From Actinomycetota bacterium (lineage in GTDB: Bacteria > Actinomycetota > Actinomycetes > Nanopelagicales > Nanopelagicaceae), in assembly GCA_016870365.1 (NCBI GenBank), contig VGBW01000011.1, forward strand, positions 1 to 37,839: 37,839 nucleotides of DNA, in the 5' to 3' direction. The notes below the pieces were generated by a model that saw only the letters and a list, made by a program, of their open reading frames with translations, did no database searches and had not been told where the DNA came from. Both the position numbers and the translations under genes were made by a program. This document shows, piece after piece, positions 7,742-15,972 of this stretch (position 1 is its first letter; each line of letters opens with the position of its first letter).

Positions 7742-8779
7742 GTGAACGTTAAAGATTTTAAGATGTTTTCAGAGATTTCTGAGAGCCCTGAGGTTTTCTC
7801 AAGGCTGATCGATTCTGAGAAGCAATTTGAAAGGGCAGCAGAGGAAATAGAATCAAAGACTATAGCTAATGTAATTATCTTAGCTCGAGGAACCTCTGCT
7901 AACGCAGGCCACTATTTGAAGTTTCTCATTGAAGTCAAATTGGGACTGCCAGTGGGACTTGCTTCACCTTCATCTGTTTCAATCTATGGCGCCAAACCTA
8001 ATTTCAAAGACACCTTAGTTATTGCCTTAAGTCAGAGCGGAAGATCACCGGATCTCCTCTCCTTTGCAAGCGCCTCTAGAGAGGGCGGAGCGCTACTAAT
8101 CACCATGACGAATGTCTCAGATTCTCCCCTGGCAAGAGCCGGTGATATTCATATAGATCTATCTGCAGGGCCTGAAGTTGCCGTTGCTGCCACAAAGAGT
8201 TATTCAGCTGAACTCCTGGCATCACTACTCCTGATTGATGCCTGGATGGGAAAGAGGGGGAAGAATCGCTCACACCTAGGTGATGCTTCTAGAAAGTGTC
8301 TTTCGAGCTTGAGTGATGTAGATAGTTTTGCTAGCACGCTAGATGCCAAGAGGGAAATTGTGGTGATTGGCAGGGGATATGCATATGCCAATGCCAAAGA
8401 GCTGGCACTTAAGATCCAAGAGACTAGCTATATTCCGGTACAAGGGATGTCTAGCGCTGATTATCAACATGGCCCGATTGCAACCCTTAGCAAAGATTGC
8501 CAAGTAATAGTGCTTTCGCCCTCAGGGATGCCAAAAGGGGCGCTGGAGGATTCAATTATTCGTATTCGCCAGAGTCAACCAGAGATTATCTGGCTAGGGA
8601 GCAGTCAACTTGCAATAGAAGATGAGAGAACAATTCTCGGCTCTAGCCTAGATAGCGAGGAAGAGTCAACGATAATTGATGCCGCTCTGATTCAATACTT
8701 AACTCTTGGTTTTGCCGTAAAAAATGGCTTCAATCCAGATTCTCCAACAGGGCTTAGTAAAGTAACGCTTACCAAGTAA
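7742..8779 (+). CDS. SIS-domain glucosamine-6-phosphate deaminase candidate (NagB-II / AgaS / GlmS isomerase-like)
   Basis: The 345-residue protein has two SIS domains in tandem, like the isomerase half of GlmS but without the glutaminase half. Visible motifs are EISESPEV near the start, ILARGTSANAG, ALSQSGRSPD, the long VAVAATKSYSAE segment, then ELALKIQETSYIPVQGMSSADYQHGP in the second domain. Proteins of this type serve as GlcN-6-phosphate deaminases (NagB-II) or related aldose-ketose isomerases. In this operon the best guess is GlcN-6-P to fructose-6-P plus ammonia. The first possible start is GTG 7742. An ATG at 7763 would remove seven residues and aligns better with the family's usual N-terminus. 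Confidence 0.82.
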   Translation: MNVKDFKMFSEISESPEVFSRLIDSEKQFERAAEEIESKTIANVIILARGTSANAGHYLKFLIEVKLGLPVGLASPSSVSIYGAKPNFKDTLVIALSQSGRSPDLLSFASASREGGALLITMTNVSDSPLARAGDIHIDLSAGPEVAVAATKSYSAELLASLLLIDAWMGKRGKNRSHLGDASRKCLSSLSDVDSFASTLDAKREIVVIGRGYAYANAKELALKIQETSYIPVQGMSSADYQHGPIATLSKDCQVIVLSPSGMPKGALEDSIIRIRQSQPEIIWLGSSQLAIEDERTILGSSLDSEEESTIIDAALIQYLTLGFAVKNGFNPDSPTGLSKVTLTK

Positions 8780-8781
8780 CC

Positions 8782-9132
8782 TCACCAGTTCAATAAGCCA
8801 ATAATCTCCTCATCATCAATCTTGGCTGGATCAACGAATCGAGCCTGCGAATACCAGTGATTCTGCTCGATTGTGTATGACTGAAGCCTTCGCAGACTCT
8901 CTAGGACCTCTTCACGCTTGACCCCAAGATCTTCTAGGCGATGCCTGGTTCTTGCTAGAGATATCGTTTCTTTGGCTCGTTGAAAGTCATTACCTTGAAG
9001 ATAAGACATGATTAAAACCCCCATACTTACTAACTCTCCATGAAGGATGGTCCTACCGGTTACTTCCTCAAAAGTGTAAGCAAAGAAGTGCTCGGATCCC
9101 TCCTCAAATCTGGCATGCCCCAGATTCGCGAT
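8782..9132 (-). pseudogene. 3' remnant of an iron-containing alcohol / sn-glycerol-1-phosphate dehydrogenase-like gene
   Basis: Reading leftward from 9132, 116 codons encode the C-terminal third of an EgsA/AraM-like dehydrogenase: GHARFEEGSEHFFAY, then TGRTILHGELVSMG, SYLQGND and a long helical tail. The two histidines that bind the metal in this family are kept. The NAD-binding domain and the first two thirds (roughly 250 residues) are missing. A TGA stop (9133-9135) interrupts the frame upstream, exactly where homology to a permease begins on the other strand. Methionine codons within the remnant could give an 80-residue product from 9024, but that would lack a fold. It is read as a truncated, dead gene. 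Confidence 0.8.
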
Positions 9133-9134
9133 TC

Positions 9135-9545
9135 ACTCTGGTACTTCCTTATACAGGTTTAGGAATTCCTTTAGCTACATGGCTCTTGAAGGCATACCTG
9201 GATTCGCTCCCTAAAGAACTTTTTGAGGCTGCGCGCGTAGATGGTAGTAGCGACTTCGGCATGTACAAGATTATTGCTCTGCCACTGCTCAAGCCCGGAA
9301 TAGCCACCGTCGCGATCTTCACTGCGCTGGGATCATGGAATGAGTTTCTTCTCGCCAACATTTACGTTCAAACAGATGATTACAAGACGATTCCCGCAGG
9401 ACTGCTCGCCTTTTCAACCAAATATGTTACGGATTATCAATTGCTATTTGCCGCACTCACGGTAATAACCATCCCCATGATCATCGTCTACATCGTGTTT
9501 AACAAGCAAGTTGTAGCCGGCTTGACTGAAGGATCACTAAAGTAG
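9135..9545 (+). pseudogene. 3' remnant of a MalG-type sugar ABC permease gene
   Basis: The frame carries the second half of a sugar permease: LVLPYTGLGIPLATWLL, the EAA loop (LFEAARVDGSSDFGMY, then LPLLKPG), GSWNEFLLA and a typical VVAGLTEGSLK end. Homology starts near 9135. The first three or so helices and any binding-protein or MalF gene are absent. A TTG at 9186 could start a 119-residue product, but it would have only part of the membrane core. The left edge abuts the broken dehydrogenase gene on the other strand. Confidence 0.82.
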
Positions 9546-9549
9546 GTCC

Positions 9550-9630
9550 ATGTTCTCACTCGCTGGAAAGGTCGCTCTTGTTACAGGAGCGGGGTCGATC
9601 AATGGATCAATCGACAAGAGGGAATCGTGA
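9550..9630 (+). pseudogene. 5' remnant of an SDR gene, now a 26-codon leader ORF
   Basis: It starts 4 nt after the permease remnant. The first 16 codons read MFSLAGKVALVTGAGS, the classic first strand and glycine-rich NAD(P) loop of a short-chain dehydrogenase. After that the frame loses similarity and ends at TGA 9628-9630. The stop overlaps the GTG start of the next gene (GTGA, 4 nt). The rest of the SDR gene is gone. The short frame could still be translated and couple ribosomes to the SIS gene. Confidence 0.75.
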
Positions 9631-10358
9631 GGGCACAAGGTCGCTATTTAGATAATCTGATAAAAAAATTGGATGAGCTTAGGGAGAATGATGATTCGAT
9701 CGAGCGCGCAGCTAGTGCGATGGCTGATTCCTTGGAGAATGATGGTCTAATCCACATCTTTGGCACTGGCCACTCACACATGTTGGCTGAAGAGATGTTT
9801 TATCGAGCCGGCGGCCTCGGCGCGGTCAATCCAATTTTGGATGAGGATTTGATGCTTCACAAAAATGCAAGTCGAAGCACGGAATTAGAGCGAGATGCAG
9901 AACTGGCTCCGACGATTCTCGGTAAACATCGCCTCTCAAAAGGGGACGTCTTTATTATTGCATCTAATTCTGGTGGCAATGCGTTGATTGAAGAAATCGC
10001 AAAGAGAGTAAAAGAACTGGGCCTGGTGGTGATCGCCATAACAAGTATTCAACATGCTACATCTTCAGTAGCGCGCGCCAAAGGAAGAAAGCTACATGAA
10101 CTCGCAGATATCGTCATTGATAATCTGGGCGAAGTGGGTGATGCTTCGATTGTCTTCGATGAGATCCCTGAAAAAGTGGCTCCCACATCAACCGCAATGG
10201 GCGCAGCCATCGTGAATGCAATTACTGCTAGATCGGTTGAGATACTTATTGCGCGGGGGGTCAAGCCGCAGATCTTTAGCAGTAGTAATACGGTTGAGGG
10301 TGATATTCGAAATAATGAACTTATTGGCCGCCTTAAGAGTCGAATTCCTATACTGTGA
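9627..10358 (+). CDS. SIS-domain protein, UPF0309-like (SIS_2)
   Basis: The 243-residue protein has a single SIS fold: FGTGHSHMLAEE near residue 45, RAGGLGAVNPI, SNSGGNALIEE as the sugar-phosphate serine loop, and a C-terminal SSNTVEGD segment. It resembles the actinobacterial UPF0309 group, whose substrates are mostly unknown but which bind phosphosugars. GAGGG lies 5 nt before the GTG at 9627, which supports that start. The start overlaps the stop of the SDR remnant, and the end overlaps the following SDR gene by 4 nt. It may be a phosphosugar isomerase or sensor. A specific reaction cannot be assigned. Confidence 0.8.
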   Translation: MRAQGRYLDNLIKKLDELRENDDSIERAASAMADSLENDGLIHIFGTGHSHMLAEEMFYRAGGLGAVNPILDEDLMLHKNASRSTELERDAELAPTILGKHRLSKGDVFIIASNSGGNALIEEIAKRVKELGLVVIAITSIQHATSSVARAKGRKLHELADIVIDNLGEVGDASIVFDEIPEKVAPTSTAMGAAIVNAITARSVEILIARGVKPQIFSSSNTVEGDIRNNELIGRLKSRIPIL

Positions 10359-11116
10359 TTGACCAGAAAAGACCAAAGACAAGGTCTGCACTTGTTTCGG
10401 GCGCTGGCGCTCCAGGAGGAATCGGAATAGCAATCGCTAAGACGCTCAAAGAGTTGGGCGCTGAAGTCTTTATAACTTCAACTACCGAGCGAATCCATGA
10501 TCGAGCAAGTGAGATTGGAGTCACCGGGCTAGTTGCTGACTTAACAAGTGAGAGTGATTGTGCTCGAGTGATTGAGGCGGTGGGAACTTTGGATATCTTG
10601 GTAAATAACGCTGGAATGGCGAGCGTAAATAGCCCACTTGGAGCCGATGAGGCTAGTGATCTTACGAATGTTACTAGTGAAGCCTGGCAGCGAGGCATGC
10701 AACGAAACGTTGATACCGCTTTCAATCTCACCAAAGCAGCTCTGCCACTGTTGCGAAAATCAAAGAGTGGTCGCATCATTATGGTCTCTAGCGTTACTGG
10801 TGGACTGATGGCGATGGCTGACCAACCGGTTTATGCCGCTGCAAAAGCAGCGATGATCGGATTGATGCGCTCGATAGCTTTAGATGAAGCGAAGTACGGA
10901 GTTACTTGTAATGCAGTATTGCCAGGATGGATCGAGACCGATACCCAGGGCGCTCATGAGAAATTGCAAGGCTTAAAGACTCCACTAGGGAGAAGTGGAA
11001 AACCAGAAGAGATAGCTGGATTGGTGGGATGGTTAGCATCAACAAGCTCTGGCTACATGACGGGCCAAGCTCTAGTTGTTGACGGTGGAAATTCGATTAG
11101 GGAAGAGCGAGCCTGA
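10355..11116 (+). CDS. Short-chain dehydrogenase/reductase (FabG-like SDR)
   Basis: The 253-residue protein has a Rossmann fold with the cofactor loop SGAGAPGGIG at 15-24, NNAG near 84-87, catalytic Ser145/146, Tyr160 and Lys164 (VYAAAK), and a C-terminal MTGQALVVDGG. The usual TG motif at the start of the loop is replaced by SG, with an extra AP in the loop. Classical SDRs of this type oxidise sugar alcohols or sugar acids or reduce ketones. The substrate here is unknown. GTGA overlap with the SIS gene and a 1-nt overlap with the GNAT gene place it in one transcript with both. It is a different gene from the SDR remnant at 9550. Confidence 0.88.
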   Translation: MIDQKRPKTRSALVSGAGAPGGIGIAIAKTLKELGAEVFITSTTERIHDRASEIGVTGLVADLTSESDCARVIEAVGTLDILVNNAGMASVNSPLGADEASDLTNVTSEAWQRGMQRNVDTAFNLTKAALPLLRKSKSGRIIMVSSVTGGLMAMADQPVYAAAKAAMIGLMRSIALDEAKYGVTCNAVLPGWIETDTQGAHEKLQGLKTPLGRSGKPEEIAGLVGWLASTSSGYMTGQALVVDGGNSIREERA

Positions 11117-11586
11117 TGAAGATTAGACCGGCGCGAAGCGATGAGGCGTCAATCATCCTGCAGTTAATCAAAGACCTAGCCCAATACGAGAAAGCCCCGG
11201 ATGAAGTCGAAGCGAGCGAGAAAGAGATTATCGAAACAATCTTCGCCGAGAATCCAAAAGTGTTCTGTGATTTCGTAGAAGTAGATGGCGACATTGCCGG
11301 AATGGCGATCTGGTTCTTGAATTACTCAACCTGGCAGGCGAAACATGGAATCTATCTGGAAGATCTTTATATCAAGCCAGAGTTTCGCGGCAAGGGATAT
11401 GGCAAGGCACTTCTTAAACACTTAGCTCAAGTCTGTAATGAGAAAGGCTACGGTCGCTTGCAATGGTGGGTCCTTGACTGGAATTCACCGGCAATCGAGT
11501 TTTATAGAAGCCTTGGAGCCCAAGCCATGGATGAATGGACCGTCTATCGAACTTCTGGTCAGGCCCTTAAGGAGCTAGGAAACTAG
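11116..11586 (+). CDS. GNAT-family N-acetyltransferase (SSAT / diamine acetyltransferase-like)
   Basis: The 156-residue protein starts with MKIRPARSDEASIILQLI and carries the acetyl-CoA loop RGKGYGKALL at 91-100, then the LQWWVLDWNSPAIEFYRSLGA segment. This order and the wording LAQYEKAPDEV near the N-terminus resemble spermidine/spermine or thialysine acetyltransferases. The acceptor is probably a small primary amine. In this operon an amino sugar cannot be excluded. The start overlaps the SDR stop by 1 nt, and the 3' end overlaps nagA on the other strand by 12 nt. Confidence 0.85.
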   Translation: MKIRPARSDEASIILQLIKDLAQYEKAPDEVEASEKEIIETIFAENPKVFCDFVEVDGDIAGMAIWFLNYSTWQAKHGIYLEDLYIKPEFRGKGYGKALLKHLAQVCNEKGYGRLQWWVLDWNSPAIEFYRSLGAQAMDEWTVYRTSGQALKELGN

Positions 11587-12657
11587 CTCGCCTTCAAAGA
11601 AGACCTCATTAAGGTTCCACTTTTCATCAAAGGTTAAGAAGTTCGCTCTCTTTCCCACAGCGATATCTCCAACCGTGTTTTGTCCCAGTAATCTAGCCGG
11701 ATTTGTGGAAAAGAGGCTAACTGCTTGGATCAAATCTAACTCAAGACTGTCCATAGCATTCTTAAAGGCCTTATCCATAGTGAGCATGCTTCCAGCAAGC
11801 GCGCCATTGCTTGTCAAACGAGCAACGCCACCTGAAACGCTTACTGGAAGCTCGCCTAGTTGGTAGCTGCCATCAGGGTTTCCGGCAAATGGAGCCGCAT
11901 CGGTAACTGCAATGATTCGATTTGGGGCGCGCCTGATCACCTCCTTCATCACTGAGTAAGGAACATGGATCCCATCGATGATCAACTCCAAGAAGAGGGA
12001 GCTTTGATTGAGGCTATAACCAGCAAGACAGCCTTGGTCATCCAAATCTTTTCTCATGGCATTATAGAAATGGGTGACGCTACTTGCGCCATTTGCTACT
12101 GCTTGCTTGACAACTCCTGATGTTGCTGCGCTATGCCCAATAGACATTCTTACGCTATTGCTGGCAAGGTATGAAATAGCTTCAAGTGCACCATCAACCT
12201 CTGGGGCTATGGTCATGTAGCAGACCTTGCCGCTGGCGACATATTCCTCTAAATCATCCAGATTAGGAGGTAGTAAATACTCTTTCTTATGCGCTCCAGA
12301 GTGAATGTGGGAGAGATATGGCCCTTCAAGATGTATGCCAATCAAATTCCTTCCAAGTTCTAATCTAGAAATCTTTTCCTTTATTGAAGCAACGGGCTCT
12401 GAGATGAAACTTGCAAGCAGAGTCGTACTTCCATGCCTTAGGTGAAACTCGGCCCCTCTAGGATCTGTAGATAAGTCATGCCCTCCCCCGCCATGACAGT
12501 GAACATCAACAAAGCCTGGAATTACTACGCCGCTTAGTTGCTTTGCTCCAGCTAATTCTCCTTTCTTTATCTCAGCAATTACCCCGCTCTCAACCCTTAG
12601 CGTCACCCCCTCTAGTAGCGCCTGGGATGTAGCAAGCTGAGAGGCAAAGAACTTCAT
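11575..12657 (-). CDS. nagA: N-acetylglucosamine-6-phosphate deacetylase
   Basis: The enzyme removes acetate from GlcNAc-6-phosphate to give GlcN-6-phosphate in the cytoplasm, the step between MurQ or GlcNAc kinase and the SIS deaminase. Starting at 12657 it has 360 residues. Amidohydrolase motifs are present: DVHCHGGGGHD at about 51-61, HLEGPYLS, APE, SIGHSAA, THFYNAM, and a TDAAPFAG segment with the catalytic Asp. An upstream ATG at 12666 adds three residues. A CATTAT box preceded by TGC lies 7 nt before the ATG at 12657, so a leaderless start there is possible. The gene stands alone on the minus strand between the SIS-SDR-GNAT operon and the TctCBA operon. No DasR site was seen in front of it. 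Confidence 0.94.
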   Translation of the reverse strand: MKFFASQLATSQALLEGVTLRVESGVIAEIKKGELAGAKQLSGVVIPGFVDVHCHGGGGHDLSTDPRGAEFHLRHGSTTLLASFISEPVASIKEKISRLELGRNLIGIHLEGPYLSHIHSGAHKKEYLLPPNLDDLEEYVASGKVCYMTIAPEVDGALEAISYLASNSVRMSIGHSAATSGVVKQAVANGASSVTHFYNAMRKDLDDQGCLAGYSLNQSSLFLELIIDGIHVPYSVMKEVIRRAPNRIIAVTDAAPFAGNPDGSYQLGELPVSVSGGVARLTSNGALAGSMLTMDKAFKNAMDSLELDLIQAVSLFSTNPARLLGQNTVGDIAVGKRANFLTFDEKWNLNEVFFEGELVS

Positions 12658-12797
12658 GGGGCCCATAATGGCAGTTTTTCAGCCTTGTCCACCAAAGTGT
12701 TATCAATCCGAGACCGAAAAGGCTTCTGTCATGCCACCCAGGCCGATACGGTGGACCTCCTCCCTCGCCCTCGAGAGGAAAAAAAATAGGAGAAAAA

Positions 12798-13925
12798 ATG
12801 TCTTTGAAGAAAACACTTATTGCAGCGGCAGTGGCGCTGACCTCTTCTGCGCTAGTTATTTCTGGAACAACTTCAGCAAGTGCTGCAAAGGTTCCTTCAG
12901 CAAAAGCAAAAGCTGGGGATGAGTGCGGCCGTGCTGGAATGGTCGCCAAAGCCCGTGGAGCAGAAGGCTTAGACCTTCGTTGCATCACCATGGCCTATGG
13001 GACAGCTTCAGGCCAACTTCGTTGGGGTTACCCCGACCTTAAGCCACTTAAGAACCTTGATTGGGTAGTTCCTGCTAACCCAGGCGGATACTCACAGACC
13101 TCAACTGCGATTAGCGAATCGCTGAAGAAGGAAGGACTTCTTACCACCTACAGCTCAACATTTAAGCCCGGAGCCGGTGGAACAACAGGGCTGGCATTCT
13201 TCCAGGAAATAAAAGCTAAGCCTGAATCAGTTCTGATTACCGGACTTGCCATGGCAGGAGGAATTCCTTCAAACAAGTCGCCGCTTAAATTACAAGCCTC
13301 GACTCCAGTTGCCAAGGTGATGCGCGAGTATCAAGCTCTGGCGGTCCCAGTAACTTCCAAATACAAGACGCTCTCAGCATTCCTTGCTGACTGGAAAGCA
13401 AACCCAAAACTTGCTATCTCTGGTGGATCACTAGGTTCAACCGATCATCAATTCATCGGTCTACTTGCAAAAGCTGCCGGCATTGACCCCAAGGCGATGA
13501 ACTTTGTGGTCCACTCTGGTGGACCTGAAGTTCTTGTCTCCATTCTCTCCGGAGCCACTATTGCTGGAACCTCTGGCTCTGCTGAATTCCAGGCACAACT
13601 GGTAGCAGGAAAGATCAGAGTGCTTGCAGTCTCATCAGCCAAGCGTCTGCCAGGTTATAACGCTAGGACCTTGAAGGAACAGGGCGTTGATCTGGTCTAT
13701 GGAAACTGGCGCGGAGTCATGGCGACTGCGGATCTATCTGAAGCCGATCGCCTAAACATGGTGAAGGTTTTCGACACCATGCGTGGCACCGATACCTGGA
13801 AGGGATATCTAAAGCAATACAACTGGGATGATGAATGGGCCGCAGGTAAGGCTTTTGGATCATTCCTGACCATTCAACTTCCATTAGTAGCAGGGGTTAT
13901 CAAAGACCTAGGTCTTGGTGGCTAA
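12798..13925 (+). CDS. tctC: TctC-family substrate-binding protein of a tripartite tricarboxylate transporter, with extra N-terminal Cys module
   Basis: This exported binding protein of the Bug/TctC family has 375 residues. A signal peptide covers about residues 1-30 (cleavage near SASAA). Between it and the binding fold lies an additional module of about 40 residues with Cys43, Cys62 and Trp76 (DECGRAGMVAKARG, then LDLRC and LRWGYP). It resembles small Cys-pair repeats often seen in secreted actinobacterial proteins. The TctC fold then follows from about residue 88 (DWVVPANPGGYS, KPGAGGTTG, GSTDHQF). AGGAG lies 6 nt before the ATG. The ligand, probably a carboxylate, is not predictable. It heads the tctCBA-MFS operon. 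Confidence 0.88.
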   Translation: MSLKKTLIAAAVALTSSALVISGTTSASAAKVPSAKAKAGDECGRAGMVAKARGAEGLDLRCITMAYGTASGQLRWGYPDLKPLKNLDWVVPANPGGYSQTSTAISESLKKEGLLTTYSSTFKPGAGGTTGLAFFQEIKAKPESVLITGLAMAGGIPSNKSPLKLQASTPVAKVMREYQALAVPVTSKYKTLSAFLADWKANPKLAISGGSLGSTDHQFIGLLAKAAGIDPKAMNFVVHSGGPEVLVSILSGATIAGTSGSAEFQAQLVAGKIRVLAVSSAKRLPGYNARTLKEQGVDLVYGNWRGVMATADLSEADRLNMVKVFDTMRGTDTWKGYLKQYNWDDEWAAGKAFGSFLTIQLPLVAGVIKDLGLGG

Positions 13926-13942
13926 CTCAAGGAAGTGCTGAC

Positions 13943-14452
13943 TTGAACAAAGTCTCACAAGCAGGGAAGGGGGAGCTGGTCTTTGCCGGCGCCCTCTTCC
14001 TTGTTTCATTAGTTGTTTTCTGGGACACCAGTGGTTTAGTTCTACCCACAAATAACACGGTAATCAGCCCGCGCACCTTTCCATACGCGGTAGCAACACT
14101 TCTGATGTTGGCCTCATTAGGCATTGCCTGGGAAGTATTTCGTGGACGTGCAGCTATCCCTGAAGGGGCAGGCGCTGATAGCACTTTCCAAAGAGCTGAC
14201 TTTAAGACCATGCTGATTATCCTGATCGGCATTGGATTGCATACTTTCTTACTGGAGAGAACCGGCTACATAATTGCGGCCACAATCTCATTCTGGTCTG
14301 TGGCTTATGCTTTTGGCGCCAAGAGGATTGTTAGGGTCGGTCTCATCGCCTTTGTGTTTTCAGCTCTAGTTTTCTTTAGTTTCACGAACCTACTCGATAT
14401 CCAATTGCCAGAGTGGTTCATCGAGCGGGCCATATCAAAGGTCGGCAGTTGA
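13943..14452 (+). CDS. tctB: TctB-family small membrane subunit of the tricarboxylate transporter
   Basis: The 169-residue membrane protein has four predicted helices, beginning with [20 protein letters not shown]. It contains the [15 protein letters not shown] segment typical of TctB. It is the small, poorly conserved subunit that accompanies TctA. TTG is the only reasonable start, because the nearby GTG frame closes at once, and AAGGAAG lies upstream. The stop shares one base with the TctA start. Confidence 0.88.
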   Translation: MNKVSQAGKGELVFAGALFLVSLVVFWDTSGLVLPTNNTVISPRTFPYAVATLLMLASLGIAWEVFRGRAAIPEGAGADSTFQRADFKTMLIILIGIGLHTFLLERTGYIIAATISFWSVAYAFGAKRIVRVGLIAFVFSALVFFSFTNLLDIQLPEWFIERAISKVGS

Positions 14453-15972
14453 TGTTAGATAACTTCAACTTTCTTCTAGATGGCTTTGCCGCGGCTTTTG
14501 TATTTAGCAATCTGATTTATGGCTTCATCGGGACTTTCTTGGGAACACTGGTTGGAGTCTTGCCTGGAATAGGACCGGCGTTGGCAATAGGACTTCTGCT
14601 GCCGATAACTTTGACAGTTCAGCCCACCCAAGCCCTCATCATGTTTGCTGCAATCTACTACGGGGCTATGTATGGAGGATCAACAACTTCCATCCTGCTA
14701 AATACCCCAGGTGAGAGCGGTTCGGTAATTACTGCAGTTGAAGGAAATAAGATGGCGCGGGCAGGAAGGGCAGCTGCAGCTTTAGCCACCGCAGCCATTG
14801 GCTCCTTTGTCGCGGGGACTATCGCAACCTTACTTCTTGCAATGGCAGCGCCAGAGCTGGCAGAGATAGCACTGACTGTGCAGCCGGCGGGATTTCTAGC
14901 TTTGATAATAACTGCCTTCGCCACCGTCGGCACACTTCTTGGCTCCTCTCGGATTCGCGGGATACTCTCGCTTGCAGTTGGGCTAACCGTGGGCTTGGTA
15001 GGAGCGGACCTGCAATCAGGCTCTCTACGCCTGACCTTTGGAAACAGAGCAGCTATCGATGGGATAGAGACAGTAACGGTGATCGTTGCACTCTTTGCTC
15101 TTGGGGAGATTTTTTATCTGGCAAGTAGGTTTAACCATGGGCCTTGGCAGGTCATACCGATCGGTGGTCGAGCGATAATGAGCAAGAGTGACCTTAAGCG
15201 CTCTTGGAAGCCATGGCTGCGAGGAACGGCAATTGGTTTTCCTCTAGGGGTTGTGCCGGCTGGAGGGTCTGAGGTTCCCACATTCCTCTCCTACGCAGTA
15301 GAGAGAAAACTGGCCAGAGGCAAGAACAGGGAAGAGTTTGGCCATGGCGCAATTGAAGGCGTGGCAGGTCCGGAAGCTGCAAATAACGCCAATGCAGCGG
15401 GAGCTCTAGTGCCGCTCCTTGCTCTGGGATTGCCCACATCTGCCACCGCTGCAGTTGTCCTCGTCGCATTCCAAAGTTATTCGATACAACCAGGCCCGCT
15501 CTTGTTTATGACTAACCCAGAGCTAGTTTGGGCTCTAATCGCCTCACTATTTATTGGTAATACCCTTTTGCTGATCCTAAACCTACCCTTCATCCGATTC
15601 TGGGTTAAGCTGCTTTACATTCCAAGGCCTTACCTATATGCAGGAATAGCAACCTTCGCTCTGCTCGGCGCTTATGCTCTCAATAACTCAATCTTTGATC
15701 TTCAGGTCGCCCTAGGGGTAGGAATGATTGGCTATCTCTTTAGGCGATTTGCCGTCCCAATCACACCCATGGTGATTGGAGTGATCCTAGGTCCCTTGGC
15801 CGAGCTCTACTACAAACGTGCTCTGCAAATCAGCCAAGGAGATCATGGCGTCTTGCTCGATGGTCCTTTGACTAAGTCACTGTATCTCTTCTTGATTCTA
15901 TTGATTTTTCTCCCCCCGATATATCGTCGTTTCATAGGAAGAAACAGAGGAAAAACCAAGGCCGACTCTTGA
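14452..15972 (+). CDS. tctA: TctA-family large permease of the tricarboxylate transporter
   Basis: With the ATG at 14452 the protein has 506 residues, the family's usual size. A longer frame from 14413 would run through tctB and was rejected. It has about 11-12 membrane helices and the conserved TctA loops [19 protein letters not shown] and [15 protein letters not shown] near the N-terminus. Their symmetrical partner follows in the second half ([14 protein letters not shown] and [18 protein letters not shown]). It should move the TctC-bound carboxylate using an ion gradient. Confidence 0.93.
   Translation: MLDNFNFLLDGFAAAFVFSNLIYGFIGTFLGTLVGVLPGIGPALAIGLLLPITLTVQPTQALIMFAAIYYGAMYGGSTTSILLNTPGESGSVITAVEGNKMARAGRAAAALATAAIGSFVAGTIATLLLAMAAPELAEIALTVQPAGFLALIITAFATVGTLLGSSRIRGILSLAVGLTVGLVGADLQSGSLRLTFGNRAAIDGIETVTVIVALFALGEIFYLASRFNHGPWQVIPIGGRAIMSKSDLKRSWKPWLRGTAIGFPLGVVPAGGSEVPTFLSYAVERKLARGKNREEFGHGAIEGVAGPEAANNANAAGALVPLLALGLPTSATAAVVLVAFQSYSIQPGPLLFMTNPELVWALIASLFIGNTLLLILNLPFIRFWVKLLYIPRPYLYAGIATFALLGAYALNNSIFDLQVALGVGMIGYLFRRFAVPITPMVIGVILGPLAELYYKRALQISQGDHGVLLDGPLTKSLYLFLILLIFLPPIYRRFIGRNRGKTKADS

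Noticed and set aside
12687-12756. GTCCACC / GGTGGAC inverted repeat in the nagA-tctC gap as a riboswitch or operator
   Set aside because: Arms of only 7 bp separated by 56 nt, no further structure and no match to a known riboswitch; too likely by chance.
14413-14451. Longer N-terminus for TctA
   Set aside because: It would lie wholly within tctB; the ATG at 14452 gives the normal TctA start and a 1-nt stop/start overlap.
15194-15469. A 91-codon open frame on the minus strand inside tctA
   Set aside because: Antisense shadow of a conserved TctA segment with low-complexity Leu/Gln composition.
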